A stretch of 64,000 nt of DNA from Ramlibacter sp. (GCA_016713005.1 JADJPY010000012.1:186001-250000), one strand, 5' to 3'; shown: positions 52,741 through 61,411, counted from the stretch's first letter. The notes: generated by a model not told the origin, from the letters alone. Translations and numbers: made by a program.

Positions 52741-53709
52741 TCAGGGCAGGACGCGTTCCCGCCACAGGGTGCGTACATCCTGTCCGTCGCGCTGGAGCAG
52801 TGATCTCTCGGCCACCACGGTTTGGTCCAGCCGAAGCTGACCCTGCACCTCGAAGAAGCGCGTGGTCACGCTGTGCTCCCCGTCCTGAAGCACAGCCGCC
52901 GACACACCCGCAGCGGCCGCAGCGGCGGCCAGCGTCTCGAAGTGGCCGCCCGCACGCGCCGCCACCATGCGCTGTGCACCGGCCATGTCCAGCCCGGGGA
53001 TGCTGGCGTGCAGCGCCTCGGCTTCGGCGGTGTTCAGGTTCAGCGGCGCCCGCGCCGGCAGCCAGGTCGCATGCGGCTCCAGCGCGCGCAGCGTGGACGG
53101 CGACAGACCCAGCCACACCAGTTGCGCGGCATGCGTCGGCTGCAGCGGGGCCATCGCGCCCGAGCGGTTGTCGGCGCTTGTGTCCAGGGCAAAACGCAGG
53201 TTTTCGGCCAGTGCCAGCAGTTCGCGCTGGGGCAGGCCGAGCTGCTCGAAGAGGCGTGTGAAGCTGCGAAGTGCCGGCTCGGACACCCGTGCCCCGTCGA
53301 CCAGGTTGCGCAGGTTCATGCGCGCCTGTGCATCGATGATGCTGCCCGAGAGAAACGCCTCAAGCAGCTCCCCGGAGTCACCTGACTGGCGGTCGGCCGC
53401 GAGGAAGGTCGACAGCCTGGCTTCGCGCAGCGGTACCGCCCACGGCTCAGCCAGATGGTCGGTTCCGCCAGAGCGGGCGTCCTCGCGCAGGATCAGCCTG
53501 GCCCAGTCCAGCGCGCCGACCAGCACCCAGGAGGCCTGCTGGCGCGCACGCTCCGCCGACTCCGTTTCGACGCCACGCCACTGATGCCACAGGGCGGTGG
53601 ACGCGAACACCGCCACCAGCGCCACGGTGAGCATCGCGGCCAGAAGTGCAGCTCCGGTGGCCCGCTTGCGGGGCGGGGGCGGCCGGTGAAGGGAAGTGCG
53701 GTCTGTCAT
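52741..53709 (-). CDS. gspK: type II secretion minor pseudopilin GspK
   Basis: This 322-residue protein starts at ATG 53709, overlapping the gspJ stop (ATGA). RKRATGAALLAAMLTVALVAVFASTALW is a prepilin-like leader with the cleavage site after G. The helical insertion NTAEAEALHASIPGLDMA matches the GspK alpha domain that caps the pseudopilus. It lacks Glu5, as usual for GspK. It is 41 bp upstream of gspL. Confidence 0.92.
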   Translation of the reverse strand: MTDRTSLHRPPPPRKRATGAALLAAMLTVALVAVFASTALWHQWRGVETESAERARQQASWVLVGALDWARLILREDARSGGTDHLAEPWAVPLREARLSTFLAADRQSGDSGELLEAFLSGSIIDAQARMNLRNLVDGARVSEPALRSFTRLFEQLGLPQRELLALAENLRFALDTSADNRSGAMAPLQPTHAAQLVWLGLSPSTLRALEPHATWLPARAPLNLNTAEAEALHASIPGLDMAGAQRMVAARAGGHFETLAAAAAAAGVSAAVLQDGEHSVTTRFFEVQGQLRLDQTVVAERSLLQRDGQDVRTLWRERVLP

Positions 53710-54380
53710 GACTTTTTGGCGTTCAGGTTCGGTCGCACCCAGTCGCGCGTGACCGGACCTGCCAGCGCCTGCCCGGCGGACAGGTTCAGCACAAGCCGGA
53801 CGCCTTCGGGTGGCGGGACCAGGTTGCCTCCCGCGGTGCCAGGCCGAGGCGTCGCGCTGGACTGGGGGTTGGTCCAGCTGTCCTCGCGAAAGTAAAACAC
53901 CTGCCAGGCATCGGCGGCAGCGATGTCCACTTCGCTGCGGCGTGCTTCGTTGCTGGGGTTGGCGGCCCAAAGCGCCGCCTGGGCCCAGGCCGACTGCAGT
54001 TCGGCCCGTGTGCGCACGGCGGGGGACTGCCAGCGCAGCCAGCGTCCCCCCTGCGTGCCCGCGCGCAGGGTCCAGGCGACCACCCGAACGCCGGCCACGG
54101 GGTCGGTGGCGTCGCGGCGGGTCAGTCGCAGGGCGCGGCCATCGAAATCAACGGCGTTCACCAGCTGGGTTTCCACCACGGCGTCCAGATCCGTTCCCCA
54201 CTGGGAAAGGGCCGCCTGCAGTGCGAGCGTCTCGTCGGATCGTTGCGTGATCTGGTCCCGCGCCCGGATCATTCCGTCCAGGGCCCGCCAGGCCAGCCCC
54301 GCCATCATCGCCATGATTGCCATCGCCACCAGCAGCTCCACCAGTGTGAAGCCCCGTGCCCGCGTGCGGGTCCAGGCCAT
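53706..54380 (-). CDS. gspJ: type II secretion minor pseudopilin GspJ
   Basis: This 224-residue protein has RARGFTLVELLVAMAIMAMMAGLAW, the type IV pilin leader with the peptidase site before FTLVE and Glu5. The C-domain (DFDGRALRLTRRDATDP, VRVVAWTLR) is the GspJ head. It forms the pseudopilus tip with GspI and GspK. It starts 3 bp after gspI. Confidence 0.93.
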   Translation of the reverse strand: MAWTRTRARGFTLVELLVAMAIMAMMAGLAWRALDGMIRARDQITQRSDETLALQAALSQWGTDLDAVVETQLVNAVDFDGRALRLTRRDATDPVAGVRVVAWTLRAGTQGGRWLRWQSPAVRTRAELQSAWAQAALWAANPSNEARRSEVDIAAADAWQVFYFREDSWTNPQSSATPRPGTAGGNLVPPPEGVRLVLNLSAGQALAGPVTRDWVRPNLNAKKS

Positions 54381-54383
54381 GGC

Positions 54384-54767
54384 TCAGTACCTTCCCACCA
54401 CGGTGGACACCCTCAACAGCGGGCCGCTGTCGTCAAGCACCTGCGCGTCGACACGGAGGAACGAAGGATTTGGTGTGGGCCGCACACTCAGTCGACCTTC
54501 CAGCCGGCGACCCGCCTGTTCGCAGGTGAAGGGGCTGTCGCCGATGCCGGGCATCTGGCGGGCCAGGCGCGCGCGCACCAGCTCGTTCTCGGCGCACAGT
54601 TGTGCCACCAGGATGTCGCCCTGACGTTGCGCGTTGCGCGCCAGGGCCTGCGAGGCCTGGGCGCCCGCTGCGAGCGCAATCGCCGTGACCGCCAGCGCCA
54701 CGAGCACTTCCAGCAGCGTGAAGCCGCGCGCCACGGTGGGCCGCTTCACTCCACGGGTGTGCCTCAT
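54384..54767 (-). CDS. gspI: type II secretion minor pseudopilin GspI
   Basis: This 127-residue protein starts at ATG 54767, overlapping the gspH stop (ATGA). ARGFTLLEVLVALAVTAIAL is the prepilin leader with Glu5, and the AQLCAENELVRARL motif is characteristic of GspI. It nucleates the pseudopilus tip complex. Length matches the family. Confidence 0.93.
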   Translation of the reverse strand: MRHTRGVKRPTVARGFTLLEVLVALAVTAIALAAGAQASQALARNAQRQGDILVAQLCAENELVRARLARQMPGIGDSPFTCEQAGRRLEGRLSVRPTPNPSFLRVDAQVLDDSGPLLRVSTVVGRY

Positions 54768-55198
54768 GGTTGCACCACAAACGGCCGCAACCCGTCGGTG
54801 CGCACGTTCAGCGTCCGCTCGCCGCGACGAACCGCCACCGACTGCGCCCCGATCAGCGGTTCCGGCCCCAGGTTGAGCACCACGCCCGCGCTGGCGGACG
54901 TGCGTGCGTCCAGCCACTGGGCGGGCAGCGGCGGCACGCCGTCGTTGGCAGGAAGGCCGAGAAACTCGAACCCAGTGGACGTGACGCGCCAGCGCACGGG
55001 AACGCCCGAGGCACGGGATTTCGCCCGTGCGGCGTCCAGCAACGCGGCCAGGCGCTGCGCTTCCTGTTCCAGCTGGTTGGCGTCGTTGTCCCGCAGCGCA
55101 AGCCCCACACCCGTGCTTGCCAGGGCAATGATGGCCACGACCACCATCAGCTCCAGCAGCGAGAACCCCTGGCTACTGCCAGCTGCCGACGTCCGCAT
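54764..55198 (-). CDS. gspH: type II secretion minor pseudopilin GspH
   Basis: This 144-residue protein starts at ATG 55198, inside the gspG 3' end (26-bp overlap). SSQGFSLLELMVVVAIIALASTGVGLALRD is the prepilin leader. QEAQRLAALLDAARAKSRASG and VRWRV follow, typical of GspH. It joins the pseudopilus to its tip. Confidence 0.92.
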   Translation of the reverse strand: MRTSAAGSSQGFSLLELMVVVAIIALASTGVGLALRDNDANQLEQEAQRLAALLDAARAKSRASGVPVRWRVTSTGFEFLGLPANDGVPPLPAQWLDARTSASAGVVLNLGPEPLIGAQSVAVRRGERTLNVRTDGLRPFVVQP

Positions 55199-55601
55199 TC
55201 GTGCCCTCACCGCCGGGCTGGCCGTCCGCGCCCAGGGACAACACGTCCACCTCGCCCTTGAGGCCCGGGTTGAGGTACTGGTAGGGGCGTCCCCAGGGGT
55301 CGTTGGGCAGCTTGTCCAGGTAGGGGCGCCAGTTGGGCGGCACCGCGCCGGCGGCAGGCCGGGCCACCAGCGCCTGCAGGCCCTGTTCGGCCGAAGGGTA
55401 GCGCTGGTTGTCCAGCCGGTAGAGCTTGAGCGCCTGGACGAGGTTGGCGACATCGGTGCGGGCGGCGGTCACCCGGGCATCGTCGGCACGGTCCAGCACG
55501 TTGGGCACGATCAATGCCGCCAGTACGCCGATGATCACCAGAACGACCATCAGCTCGATCAGCGTGAAGCCGCGCTGCAGGGATTTCTTGAGTGCGATCA
55601 T
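55173..55601 (-). CDS. gspG: type II secretion major pseudopilin GspG
   Basis: This 142-residue protein starts at ATG 55601 (MIALKKSLQRGFTLIEL). The leader cleavage site is before FTLIE with Glu5. LDNQRYPSAEQGLQALV, LPNDPWGRPYQYLNPG and DVLSLGADGQPGGEG form the calcium-binding C-terminal loop of GspG. It is the major pseudopilus subunit. It is first in the minus-strand gsp run, divergent from gspC across 45 bp. Confidence 0.95.
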   Translation of the reverse strand: MIALKKSLQRGFTLIELMVVLVIIGVLAALIVPNVLDRADDARVTAARTDVANLVQALKLYRLDNQRYPSAEQGLQALVARPAAGAVPPNWRPYLDKLPNDPWGRPYQYLNPGLKGEVDVLSLGADGQPGGEGTNADVGSWQ

Positions 55602-55646
55602 GGGCGGGCCGGCGAGGAGTGCGAAGCACTGAATGATAATCCCCGC

Positions 55647-56198
55647 ATGCAAGGCAAATGGCTGGTTCAGGTGTGCGCGGCGTTGGTCTGGGCGCTTGCC
55701 GCAGCGGCCGCCGTGGGCTGGGGCCTGCGGCTTTGGCCGGCACCGTCACAGCCTGAGGTTGCGCCGGTGGCGCCGACCGTTGCGGTACCGCAGTCTGCGG
55801 CGGTGGCGCAGTTGCTGGGTGGAGCCGCAACCGGCGCCGCGGTCGTGGCAGTTGCGCCGTCGGTTGCTCGCCATGTGCTGGTCGGGGTGGTGGCCGGCCA
55901 GCGGGGAGGCGCTGCACTGATCTCCACCGACGGAAAGCCGGCCCGGCCCTACAGGGTGGGGGCCACCGTTGAGGAGGGCCTGGTTCTCAAGGCGGTCTCG
56001 GCGCGGGGCGCGCAGCTGGCACCCACTGCGGACGCGCCGGTCTCACAGACGCTGGAGCTGCAACGCCGGTCGGGTCCGGGCAATGTCAATCTCCCCGTGC
56101 CAGCGGTGCCCGCACCGGCGATGCCCTGTACGGATTCTCCAGGAGCGGTTCCATGCAAGCCAGTGCCCCAGCGCCCGCGTCCCCCTCAACCAGCCTGA
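55647..56198 (+). CDS. gspC: GspC-like type II secretion protein
   Basis: This 183-residue protein starts at ATG 55647. One N-terminal helix (residues about 5-25, WLVQVCAALVWALAAAAAVGWG) is followed by a Pro/Ala linker and an HR-like domain: LLGGAATGAAVV, VLVGVVAGQRGGAALISTDGKPARPYRVG and EEGLVLKAVSARGAQL. There is no PDZ domain. It would link the secretin to the platform. TGATAAT just upstream could be the -10 element. The 3' end overlaps the next gene by 46 bp in another frame. Confidence 0.85.
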   Translation: MQGKWLVQVCAALVWALAAAAAVGWGLRLWPAPSQPEVAPVAPTVAVPQSAAVAQLLGGAATGAAVVAVAPSVARHVLVGVVAGQRGGAALISTDGKPARPYRVGATVEEGLVLKAVSARGAQLAPTADAPVSQTLELQRRSGPGNVNLPVPAVPAPAMPCTDSPGAVPCKPVPQRPRPPQPA

Positions 56199-58057
56199 TC
56201 GGAAACTTCCGCCAGGAGCTGCAGCGCCATATGCCGTTCGCCCAGATGTCGGCGGCAGACGTGGATTTCTTTGTCGAGCGTGCGCAGCAACAGTACTACG
56301 CACCGGGCGAGACTCTGGTCGAGCCGTCCAGTGGTGTCGTGCAGCACCTGGTCTTCATCCGGCAGGGGGCGGTGGTCGGAACAAAAGGGCTGGCCGAGCT
56401 CTCCGGTGGCGCTTTCCAGTACGAAGTCGGGGATCTTTTCCCGGTCAGCGCAGCGGTGGCCCGTCGTGCCGTGACGGCCACCTACCGCGCAAGCGCCGAT
56501 ACGTTTGTGCTGATGCTGCCGGTGGCGCAGATGCAGGCACTTGCCAGCCGCAGTGCGGCGTTTGCGGATTTCCTGAACCGGCGCATCCTGGGGTTCCTGG
56601 AATTGTCGCGCCGGGCCCTGCAGGTGGCCTACTCGTCACAGGCACTGGCCGAGCAGTCAATGGAAGCACCGCTGGGCGATGTGGCCCGCCGGGCGCCAGT
56701 CACATGCCGGCCCGACACGCCCTTGTCCGAGGCGCTGGCGGTCATGCACGCCAGGCGCATCGGCTCCATGCTGGTCACCGATGCACCGGGCGCGCCCCTC
56801 GGAATCCTGACACGGTATGACGTGCTGGGCCGGGTCGCGCTGGCGGGCGTTGCGCTGGACACGCCCATTTCGCGGGTGATGGTGCAGCCCGTTCACTGCC
56901 TCACGCACGAGCACACGGCACAGGACGCTGCGCTGCTGATGAGCCGACATGGCATCCGGCACGTGCCGGTGACGCGCGATGGGCTTGCCGTGGGCATCGT
57001 GTCCGAGCGGGACCTGTTCGCCCTGCAGCGCCTGAGCCTCAAGCAGGTCAGCACTTCCATTCGTGGCGCTGCCGATGTGGATACGCTGGTGCTCGTGGCC
57101 CAGGACATCCGCCGGTTTGCGCGAAACCTGCTCAGCCAGGGGGTGCAGGCGCGCCAGATGACGGCGCTGATCAGCCACCTCAACGACGTGCTCGCCGAGC
57201 GCTTGCTGGAGTTGAAGGCGCAGCAGCATGGCATGGATCTGGGCCAGGTGTGCTGGCTCGCCCTGGGCTCCGAGGGCCGCAGTGAGCAGACAATTTCGAC
57301 CGACCAGGACAACGCCCTGATCCTGCCGGACGACACGACGCCGGCGCAGCGCGCGGCATGGCTTGCGTTTGCGCGCGACGTGAACCTGGCCCTGGACGCA
57401 TGCGGCTATCCGCTGTGCAAGGGCGGCATCATGGCGGGCGAGCCTGCCTGCTGCCTCACGCTTCTCGAGTGGCGTGAACGGTTTTCCGGCTGGATCGAGC
57501 AGGGCGCGCCACAGGACCTGCTCAATGCCAGCATCTACTTTGATTTCCGCCGTCTGGCGGGCGACGAAGCGCTCGCCCGCGCCCTGCGCAACGAAGTGAC
57601 CGACGCCGCCCGGCGAATGCCGCGTTTCCTCAAGCAGCTGGCCGTCAATGCCCTGACGCATGGAGCACCGCTGAGCTGGACAGGCGGTCTTGACACCACC
57701 ACGGTGGACGGGCGCGACACACTGGACCTCAAACTCCAGGGGACGGCGATCTTTGTGGATGCGGCGCGGCTCTATGCCCTGGCCCACGGCGTGGCTGCCA
57801 CCGGCACGCGCGAGCGGCTGGAGTCGGCGGGACCCTTGATGGGCGTCCCCGCCAACGAATCCGGCGCATGGGTTGGGGCGTTCGAATTCATGCAGGTGCT
57901 GCGTCTGCATGCCCAGCTGGAGGGCACCACGATTGGTGACAACCCCAACCGCGTTGATGTGAAATCGCTCAACGACATTGACCGGCGCATCCTGAAGGAG
58001 TCCTTCCGCGTGGCGCGCCAGCTCCAGCAGCGCATGCAACTGGATTACGAGCGATGA
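56153..58057 (+). CDS. cNMP-binding/CBS/DUF294 nucleotidyltransferase-like protein
   Basis: This 634-residue protein has four parts. A cyclic-nucleotide-binding-like domain is at about residues 20-140, and two CBS repeats at about 165-290 (MHARRIGSMLVTDAPGAPLGILTRYDVL and MSRHGIRHVPVTRDGLAVGIVSERDL). A DUF294 nucleotidyltransferase-like domain carries LGSEGRSEQTISTDQDNAL near residue 370, and a DUF294 C-domain ends the protein. Such proteins are predicted regulators or signal transducers with an unknown reaction. It is coupled to the exonuclease gene (ATGA overlap), a pairing widely seen for this family. Confidence 0.88.
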   Translation: MQASAPAPASPSTSLIGNFRQELQRHMPFAQMSAADVDFFVERAQQQYYAPGETLVEPSSGVVQHLVFIRQGAVVGTKGLAELSGGAFQYEVGDLFPVSAAVARRAVTATYRASADTFVLMLPVAQMQALASRSAAFADFLNRRILGFLELSRRALQVAYSSQALAEQSMEAPLGDVARRAPVTCRPDTPLSEALAVMHARRIGSMLVTDAPGAPLGILTRYDVLGRVALAGVALDTPISRVMVQPVHCLTHEHTAQDAALLMSRHGIRHVPVTRDGLAVGIVSERDLFALQRLSLKQVSTSIRGAADVDTLVLVAQDIRRFARNLLSQGVQARQMTALISHLNDVLAERLLELKAQQHGMDLGQVCWLALGSEGRSEQTISTDQDNALILPDDTTPAQRAAWLAFARDVNLALDACGYPLCKGGIMAGEPACCLTLLEWRERFSGWIEQGAPQDLLNASIYFDFRRLAGDEALARALRNEVTDAARRMPRFLKQLAVNALTHGAPLSWTGGLDTTTVDGRDTLDLKLQGTAIFVDAARLYALAHGVAATGTRERLESAGPLMGVPANESGAWVGAFEFMQVLRLHAQLEGTTIGDNPNRVDVKSLNDIDRRILKESFRVARQLQQRMQLDYER

Positions 58058-58698
58058 GCCTGCGCGACTGGTTGCGTGGCCGCCCCGCCTTCGTGGCCGA
58101 CGAGGCGCGATGGGTGATGCTGGATGTCGAGACCAGCGGGCTGGATGCGGCGCGGGACCAGTTGCTGGCCATCGCGGCCATCGCGATGGAAGTGGACTGG
58201 GCGAACCGGACGCTGCGGGTGGTGCCGGGCGACAGCTTTGAAGTCGTGTTGCGCCAGCAGCAGGCATCCACCCGGGACAACATCCTGCTTCATGGCATTG
58301 GCGCACAGCGCCAGCGCGACGGCGTCGAGCCAGGTGCGGCGATGCAGGCGTTCGCAGCGTTCATCGGGCATTCGCCGCTGCTGGCGTTCCACGCGGCGTT
58401 TGATCAGGCCCTGATCGGCCGCTGGGCGCGCGCCCATCTGGGTGCCGTGCTGCCCAACCCCTGGGTGGACATCGAGCAGCTGTGCGCGGTCACCTGGCAG
58501 GACGTGCGGGCCCGTTCGCTGGACGAATGGATGGCGCACTTTGGCATCACCTGCGCCGTGCGACACCAGGCCGCTGCCGACACCCTGGCCGAATGCGAGT
58601 TGCTGCAGCGCATCTGGCCACGCGTGGTGCCCCAGGCCAGCAGCTGGCGGGATGTCGAAAAACTGGCCGCCCAGCAGCGCTGGATTGCACGGGCCTGA
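58054..58698 (+). CDS. DnaQ-like 3'-5' exonuclease
   Basis: This 214-residue protein has ExoI VMLDVETSGLDAARDQLLAIAAI (Asp-Glu), ExoII LLAFHAAFDQALIG and ExoIII HQAAADTLAECEL, so the DEDDh set is present. It hydrolyses DNA or RNA 3' ends. Not the polymerase III epsilon subunit itself, as it lacks the clamp-binding tail and sits beside DUF294. Repeat copy R11 begins 17 bp after the stop. Confidence 0.88.
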   Translation: MSLRDWLRGRPAFVADEARWVMLDVETSGLDAARDQLLAIAAIAMEVDWANRTLRVVPGDSFEVVLRQQQASTRDNILLHGIGAQRQRDGVEPGAAMQAFAAFIGHSPLLAFHAAFDQALIGRWARAHLGAVLPNPWVDIEQLCAVTWQDVRARSLDEWMAHFGITCAVRHQAAADTLAECELLQRIWPRVVPQASSWRDVEKLAAQQRWIARA

Positions 58699-58715
58699 GC
58701 CGGGTTTTTCTGGGT

Positions 58716-58769
58716 AAATCGGGCTGTGAGCCCCATGGGTACTTGTTGACCCACTACAAAAACAATAGC
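58716..58769 (-). repeat. 54-bp dispersed repeat after the exonuclease gene
   Basis: Minus strand blocks: GCTATT, GTTTTT, GTAGTG, CAAGTA, CCCATG, GGGCTC, ACAGCC, CGATTT. It lies between the convergent exonuclease and glycosyltransferase genes. GGGCT-CAC-AGCCC then GATTT resembles a small intrinsic terminator. Confidence 0.85.
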
Positions 58770-58783
58770 AAAAGGCGGCCGGC

Positions 58784-59725
58784 CTAGCGGTTTTTCCAGG
58801 CTTGGTCCAGCCGGGTGGCGCCGCTGCGCCACTGGTCAAACCGTCGCTTGCCGGCGCCCAGGCGCTCCCACACGGATGCCGCAGAGGGGCGCGCGTCGAG
58901 CTCGGCCAGGTGGGCGGCCAGGCGGGCGTCGTGGCGCAGCGCAGGCCATGCCGCGATGTCACGCATCGCCTGGTCGTAGTCTCGCCCGAGCCATTCGCCG
59001 CTGCGCTCGCCATACAGGAAGCTGAAGTGGCCGTCGCTCCAGGTGTTGTGTTCGTGCAGGCAGTACACGTACAGGGCCGGGGCATCCAGCACGACGGCCT
59101 GCGCCTGGTCCAGCAGGGCGTACTTGACCGGGGTGTCCTCCCCGCGCGGCAGGGCCGGAAACCGCGGCATCGTGTCAGCGCGGCACACCAGGGTGTTTTC
59201 GGTGGCGCGCACGCGGGTGGTCCACAGCTGGCGCCGCGCCGCGCGCCAGGTCAGGGTGCGCGCCAGCCAGCACGCCTGGGAGCCTGTCTGCAGGGCCGCC
59301 TGCATCTGCAGCTGCAGCCGCAACGGGTGGCTGTAGTCATCATCGTCCCAGATGGCGACGTACTCGCCGCGGGCCAGGCGCAGCGTCTCGTTGCGCTGCT
59401 CTCCCAGGATCATGCTGCCCTCTGGCACCCGGTGGTGGCGGATGCGAGCGTCGCCCAGGCCCGCCACCCATTCCGCCAGTTCGCCCGAGCCTCCCTGCTC
59501 GACTATCACCAGCTCGCGCGCCTCCCAGGTCTGGGCCTGCCAGCAGGCAATGGCCGTGCGCGCCATCGCCGCCCGTGCGCGCGTGGGCATGAGGCACGAC
59601 ACCTGCGGGGCCTGCGTGGGTGCCAGTTTGGGGTCGACGACATGGGCCTGCCAGCGGCCAGGCGCACCGCCATAGGCTTGCAGGAGGGCCGCGGACGCCG
59701 GCAGGGGGAGCACGCGCCGGTGCAT
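58784..59725 (-). CDS. family 2-like glycosyltransferase
   Basis: This 313-residue protein has a GT-A core: VSCLMPTRARAAMARTAIAC, LVIVEQGGSGEL, EQRNETLRLARGEYVAIWDDDDYS with the metal-binding Asp cluster near residue 135, and CRADTMPRFPALPRGEDT. Transfers a sugar from a nucleotide donor to an unknown acceptor. No membrane helix. Its ATG overlaps the ilvA stop by one base, so it is translated from the ilvA message, although no shared pathway is known. Confidence 0.85.
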   Translation of the reverse strand: MHRRVLPLPASAALLQAYGGAPGRWQAHVVDPKLAPTQAPQVSCLMPTRARAAMARTAIACWQAQTWEARELVIVEQGGSGELAEWVAGLGDARIRHHRVPEGSMILGEQRNETLRLARGEYVAIWDDDDYSHPLRLQLQMQAALQTGSQACWLARTLTWRAARRQLWTTRVRATENTLVCRADTMPRFPALPRGEDTPVKYALLDQAQAVVLDAPALYVYCLHEHNTWSDGHFSFLYGERSGEWLGRDYDQAMRDIAAWPALRHDARLAAHLAELDARPSAASVWERLGAGKRRFDQWRSGATRLDQAWKNR

Positions 59726-61269
59726 CAGCTTTGCAGGAACAGCCGGTACACCGGGTTGGCCGTTTCCTCCACGGCCGGGTAGCCCAGCGTGTCCAGAAAG
59801 GCCTTGAACGCCTTTGTGTCCGAGGGCGGCACCTGCAGGCCGACCAGGATGCGCCCATAGTCGGCGCCCTGATTGCGGTAGTGGAACAGGCTGATGTTCC
59901 AGCCCGGTCGCATCAGGCTGAGGAACTTGAGCAGCGCGCCCGGCCTCTCGGGGAAAACGAAACGCAAAAGGCGTTCGTCTTTGGCCAGAGCCGAGTGGCC
60001 GCCCACCATGTGGCGGATGTGTTCCTTGGCCAGTTCGTCGTGCGTCAGGTCCAGTGTGTCAAAACCGTGCTTGCCAAAGCTGGCGGCGATCTTGCCGCTC
60101 TCGCCCTTGCCATGCGTGGTCAGGCCCACGAACACATGGGCCCTGGCCGAATCGCTGATGCGGTAGTTGAACTCGGTCACATTGCGTGGCCCGCCGGACA
60201 GGTTGCCGATGAGCTCGCAAAAGCGCCGGAAGCTGCCGCGTTCCTCGGGGATGGTCACGGCGAACAGTGCCTCGCGTTCCTCGCCCACTTCGGCGCGCTC
60301 GGCCACGAAGCGCAGCCGGTCGAAGTTCATGTTGGCGCCGCACAGGATGGCGGCGTAGGTCTCGCCCTTCGTCTTGTGGGTGGCAACGTACTGCTTGATG
60401 GCGGCCACCGCCAGCGCGCCCGAAGGCTCGACGATGCTGCGCGTGTCCACAAAGACGTCCTTGATGGCCGCGCACACCGCGTCGGTATCCACCACCACGA
60501 ACTCGTCCACCAGGCCGCGCGCGATGCGAAACGTCTCTTCGCCCACCAGCTTGACGGCGGTGCCGTCGGCAAACAGGCCCACATCGCCCAGCGTGACGCG
60601 TTTTTTGGCGCGCACCGACTGAAGCATCGCGTCGGAGTCGGTGGTCTGCACGCCAATGACTTTGACCTCGGGCCGCACGGCCTTGATGTAGTTGGCCACG
60701 CCGCTGATCAGCCCGCCGCCGCCGATGGCCACGAACACCGCATCCAGCGGGCCCTGGTGCTGACGCAGGATTTCCATCGCAATCGTGCCCTGGCCGGCGA
60801 TCACGTCCGGGTCGTCAAACGGGTGCACGAAGGTCAGGCCCTGCTTCTTCTCCAGCGCCGTGGCGTGGGTGTAGGCGTCGGAGTAGCTGTCGCCATGCAG
60901 CACGACCTCGCCACCGAAGCCGCGCACCGCATCCACCTTGACCTGGGGCGTCGTGACCGGCATCACGATCACCGCGCGCACGCCCAGCTTGTGGGCCGAC
61001 AGCGCCACGCCCTGGGCGTGGTTGCCGGCAGAGGCACAGATCACGCCTTTTGCCAGCTGGGCCGGCGTCAGGTGAGCCATCTTGTTGTAGGCGCCGCGCA
61101 GCTTGAAGCTGAACACCGGCTGCTGGTCCTCGCGCTTGAGCAGCACCTTGTTGTGCAGCCGCCGGCTCAGGTTGCGCGCCGGCTCCAGCGGGGACTCGAC
61201 CGCGACGTCGTAGACGCGGGCGGTGAGGATCTTCTTCAGGTAGTCGGCGGGCTTGAGGTGTTTTGTCAT
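59725..61269 (-). CDS. ilvA: threonine ammonia-lyase, biosynthetic
   Basis: This 514-residue protein starts at ATG 61269. FSFKLRGAYNKM holds the PLP lysine (K56), SAGNHAQGVALSA binds substrate, and GGGGLISG is the phosphate loop near residue 185. Two ACT-like regulatory domains make up the C-terminal third (LFAVTIPEERGSFRRFCE, LRFVFPERPGALLKFLS). It makes 2-oxobutyrate for isoleucine and is normally inhibited by isoleucine. Upstream on this strand are a short leader frame and an intrinsic terminator, consistent with attenuation. Confidence 0.95.
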   Translation of the reverse strand: MTKHLKPADYLKKILTARVYDVAVESPLEPARNLSRRLHNKVLLKREDQQPVFSFKLRGAYNKMAHLTPAQLAKGVICASAGNHAQGVALSAHKLGVRAVIVMPVTTPQVKVDAVRGFGGEVVLHGDSYSDAYTHATALEKKQGLTFVHPFDDPDVIAGQGTIAMEILRQHQGPLDAVFVAIGGGGLISGVANYIKAVRPEVKVIGVQTTDSDAMLQSVRAKKRVTLGDVGLFADGTAVKLVGEETFRIARGLVDEFVVVDTDAVCAAIKDVFVDTRSIVEPSGALAVAAIKQYVATHKTKGETYAAILCGANMNFDRLRFVAERAEVGEEREALFAVTIPEERGSFRRFCELIGNLSGGPRNVTEFNYRISDSARAHVFVGLTTHGKGESGKIAASFGKHGFDTLDLTHDELAKEHIRHMVGGHSALAKDERLLRFVFPERPGALLKFLSLMRPGWNISLFHYRNQGADYGRILVGLQVPPSDTKAFKAFLDTLGYPAVEETANPVYRLFLQS

Positions 61270-61293
61270 GGGCCGTTGATGATAAAGGCTCAA

Positions 61294-61327
61294 GAAAAAA
61301 GCCCCGGAGGCTTGCGCTTCCGGGGCT
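61294..61327 (-). terminator. intrinsic terminator in the ilvA leader
   Basis: On the minus strand, AGCCCCGGA and TCCGGGGCT form a 9-bp stem extended by G-T and GC pairs, with a GCAA-type loop and a run of six T. It is 25 bp before the ilvA ATG and in the ilvA direction, so it is a premature terminator rather than the end of another gene (osmC faces the other way). Confidence 0.8.
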
Positions 61328-61339
61328 GAATCCACCTTG

Positions 61340-61378
61340 TTAGGAGGGTGGAGGAGACAATCGGTGCACGACAATCAT
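61340..61378 (-). CDS. possible ilvA leader peptide
   Basis: A 12-codon reading frame, MIVVHRLSPPPS, opens with Ile-Val-Val codons and lies between a likely promoter and the leader terminator. Its end overlaps a second hairpin (TCCACC at 61347-61352 with GGTGGA at 61331-61336 on the minus strand). The ribosome site is weak, and no clear antiterminator pairing is visible, so this is a suggestion. Confidence 0.35.
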   Translation of the reverse strand: MIVVHRLSPPPS

Positions 61379-61395
61379 CTTGTGTGCGTGAATTC

Positions 61396-61401
61396 AGTAT
61401 A
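61396..61401 (-). promoter_or_regulatory. probable ilvA promoter -10 element
   Basis: Minus-strand TATACT is a near-consensus -10. The matching -35 is weak (TTGCTG about 20 bp upstream). The -35 area overlaps the perfect palindrome TGCTGCG-T-CGCAGCA at 61412-61426, a possible operator. Transcription would start about 10 bp before the leader ATG. Confidence 0.45.
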
Positions 61402-61411
61402 GCCACAAAGA

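Noticed and set aside
54243..55646. Upstream extension of the gspC-like frame on the plus strand
   Set aside because: This part is antisense to gspG-J and Arg/Gly-rich; the signal-anchor start at 55647 is clear.
56153..58057. Classic CRP-type regulator
   Set aside because: It has a cNMP-like domain but no helix-turn-helix; CBS and DUF294 domains follow instead.
59620..61329. 569-codon open frame antisense to ilvA
   Set aside because: His/Gln/Ala/Arg-rich shadow translation, typical of the complementary strand of a high-GC gene.
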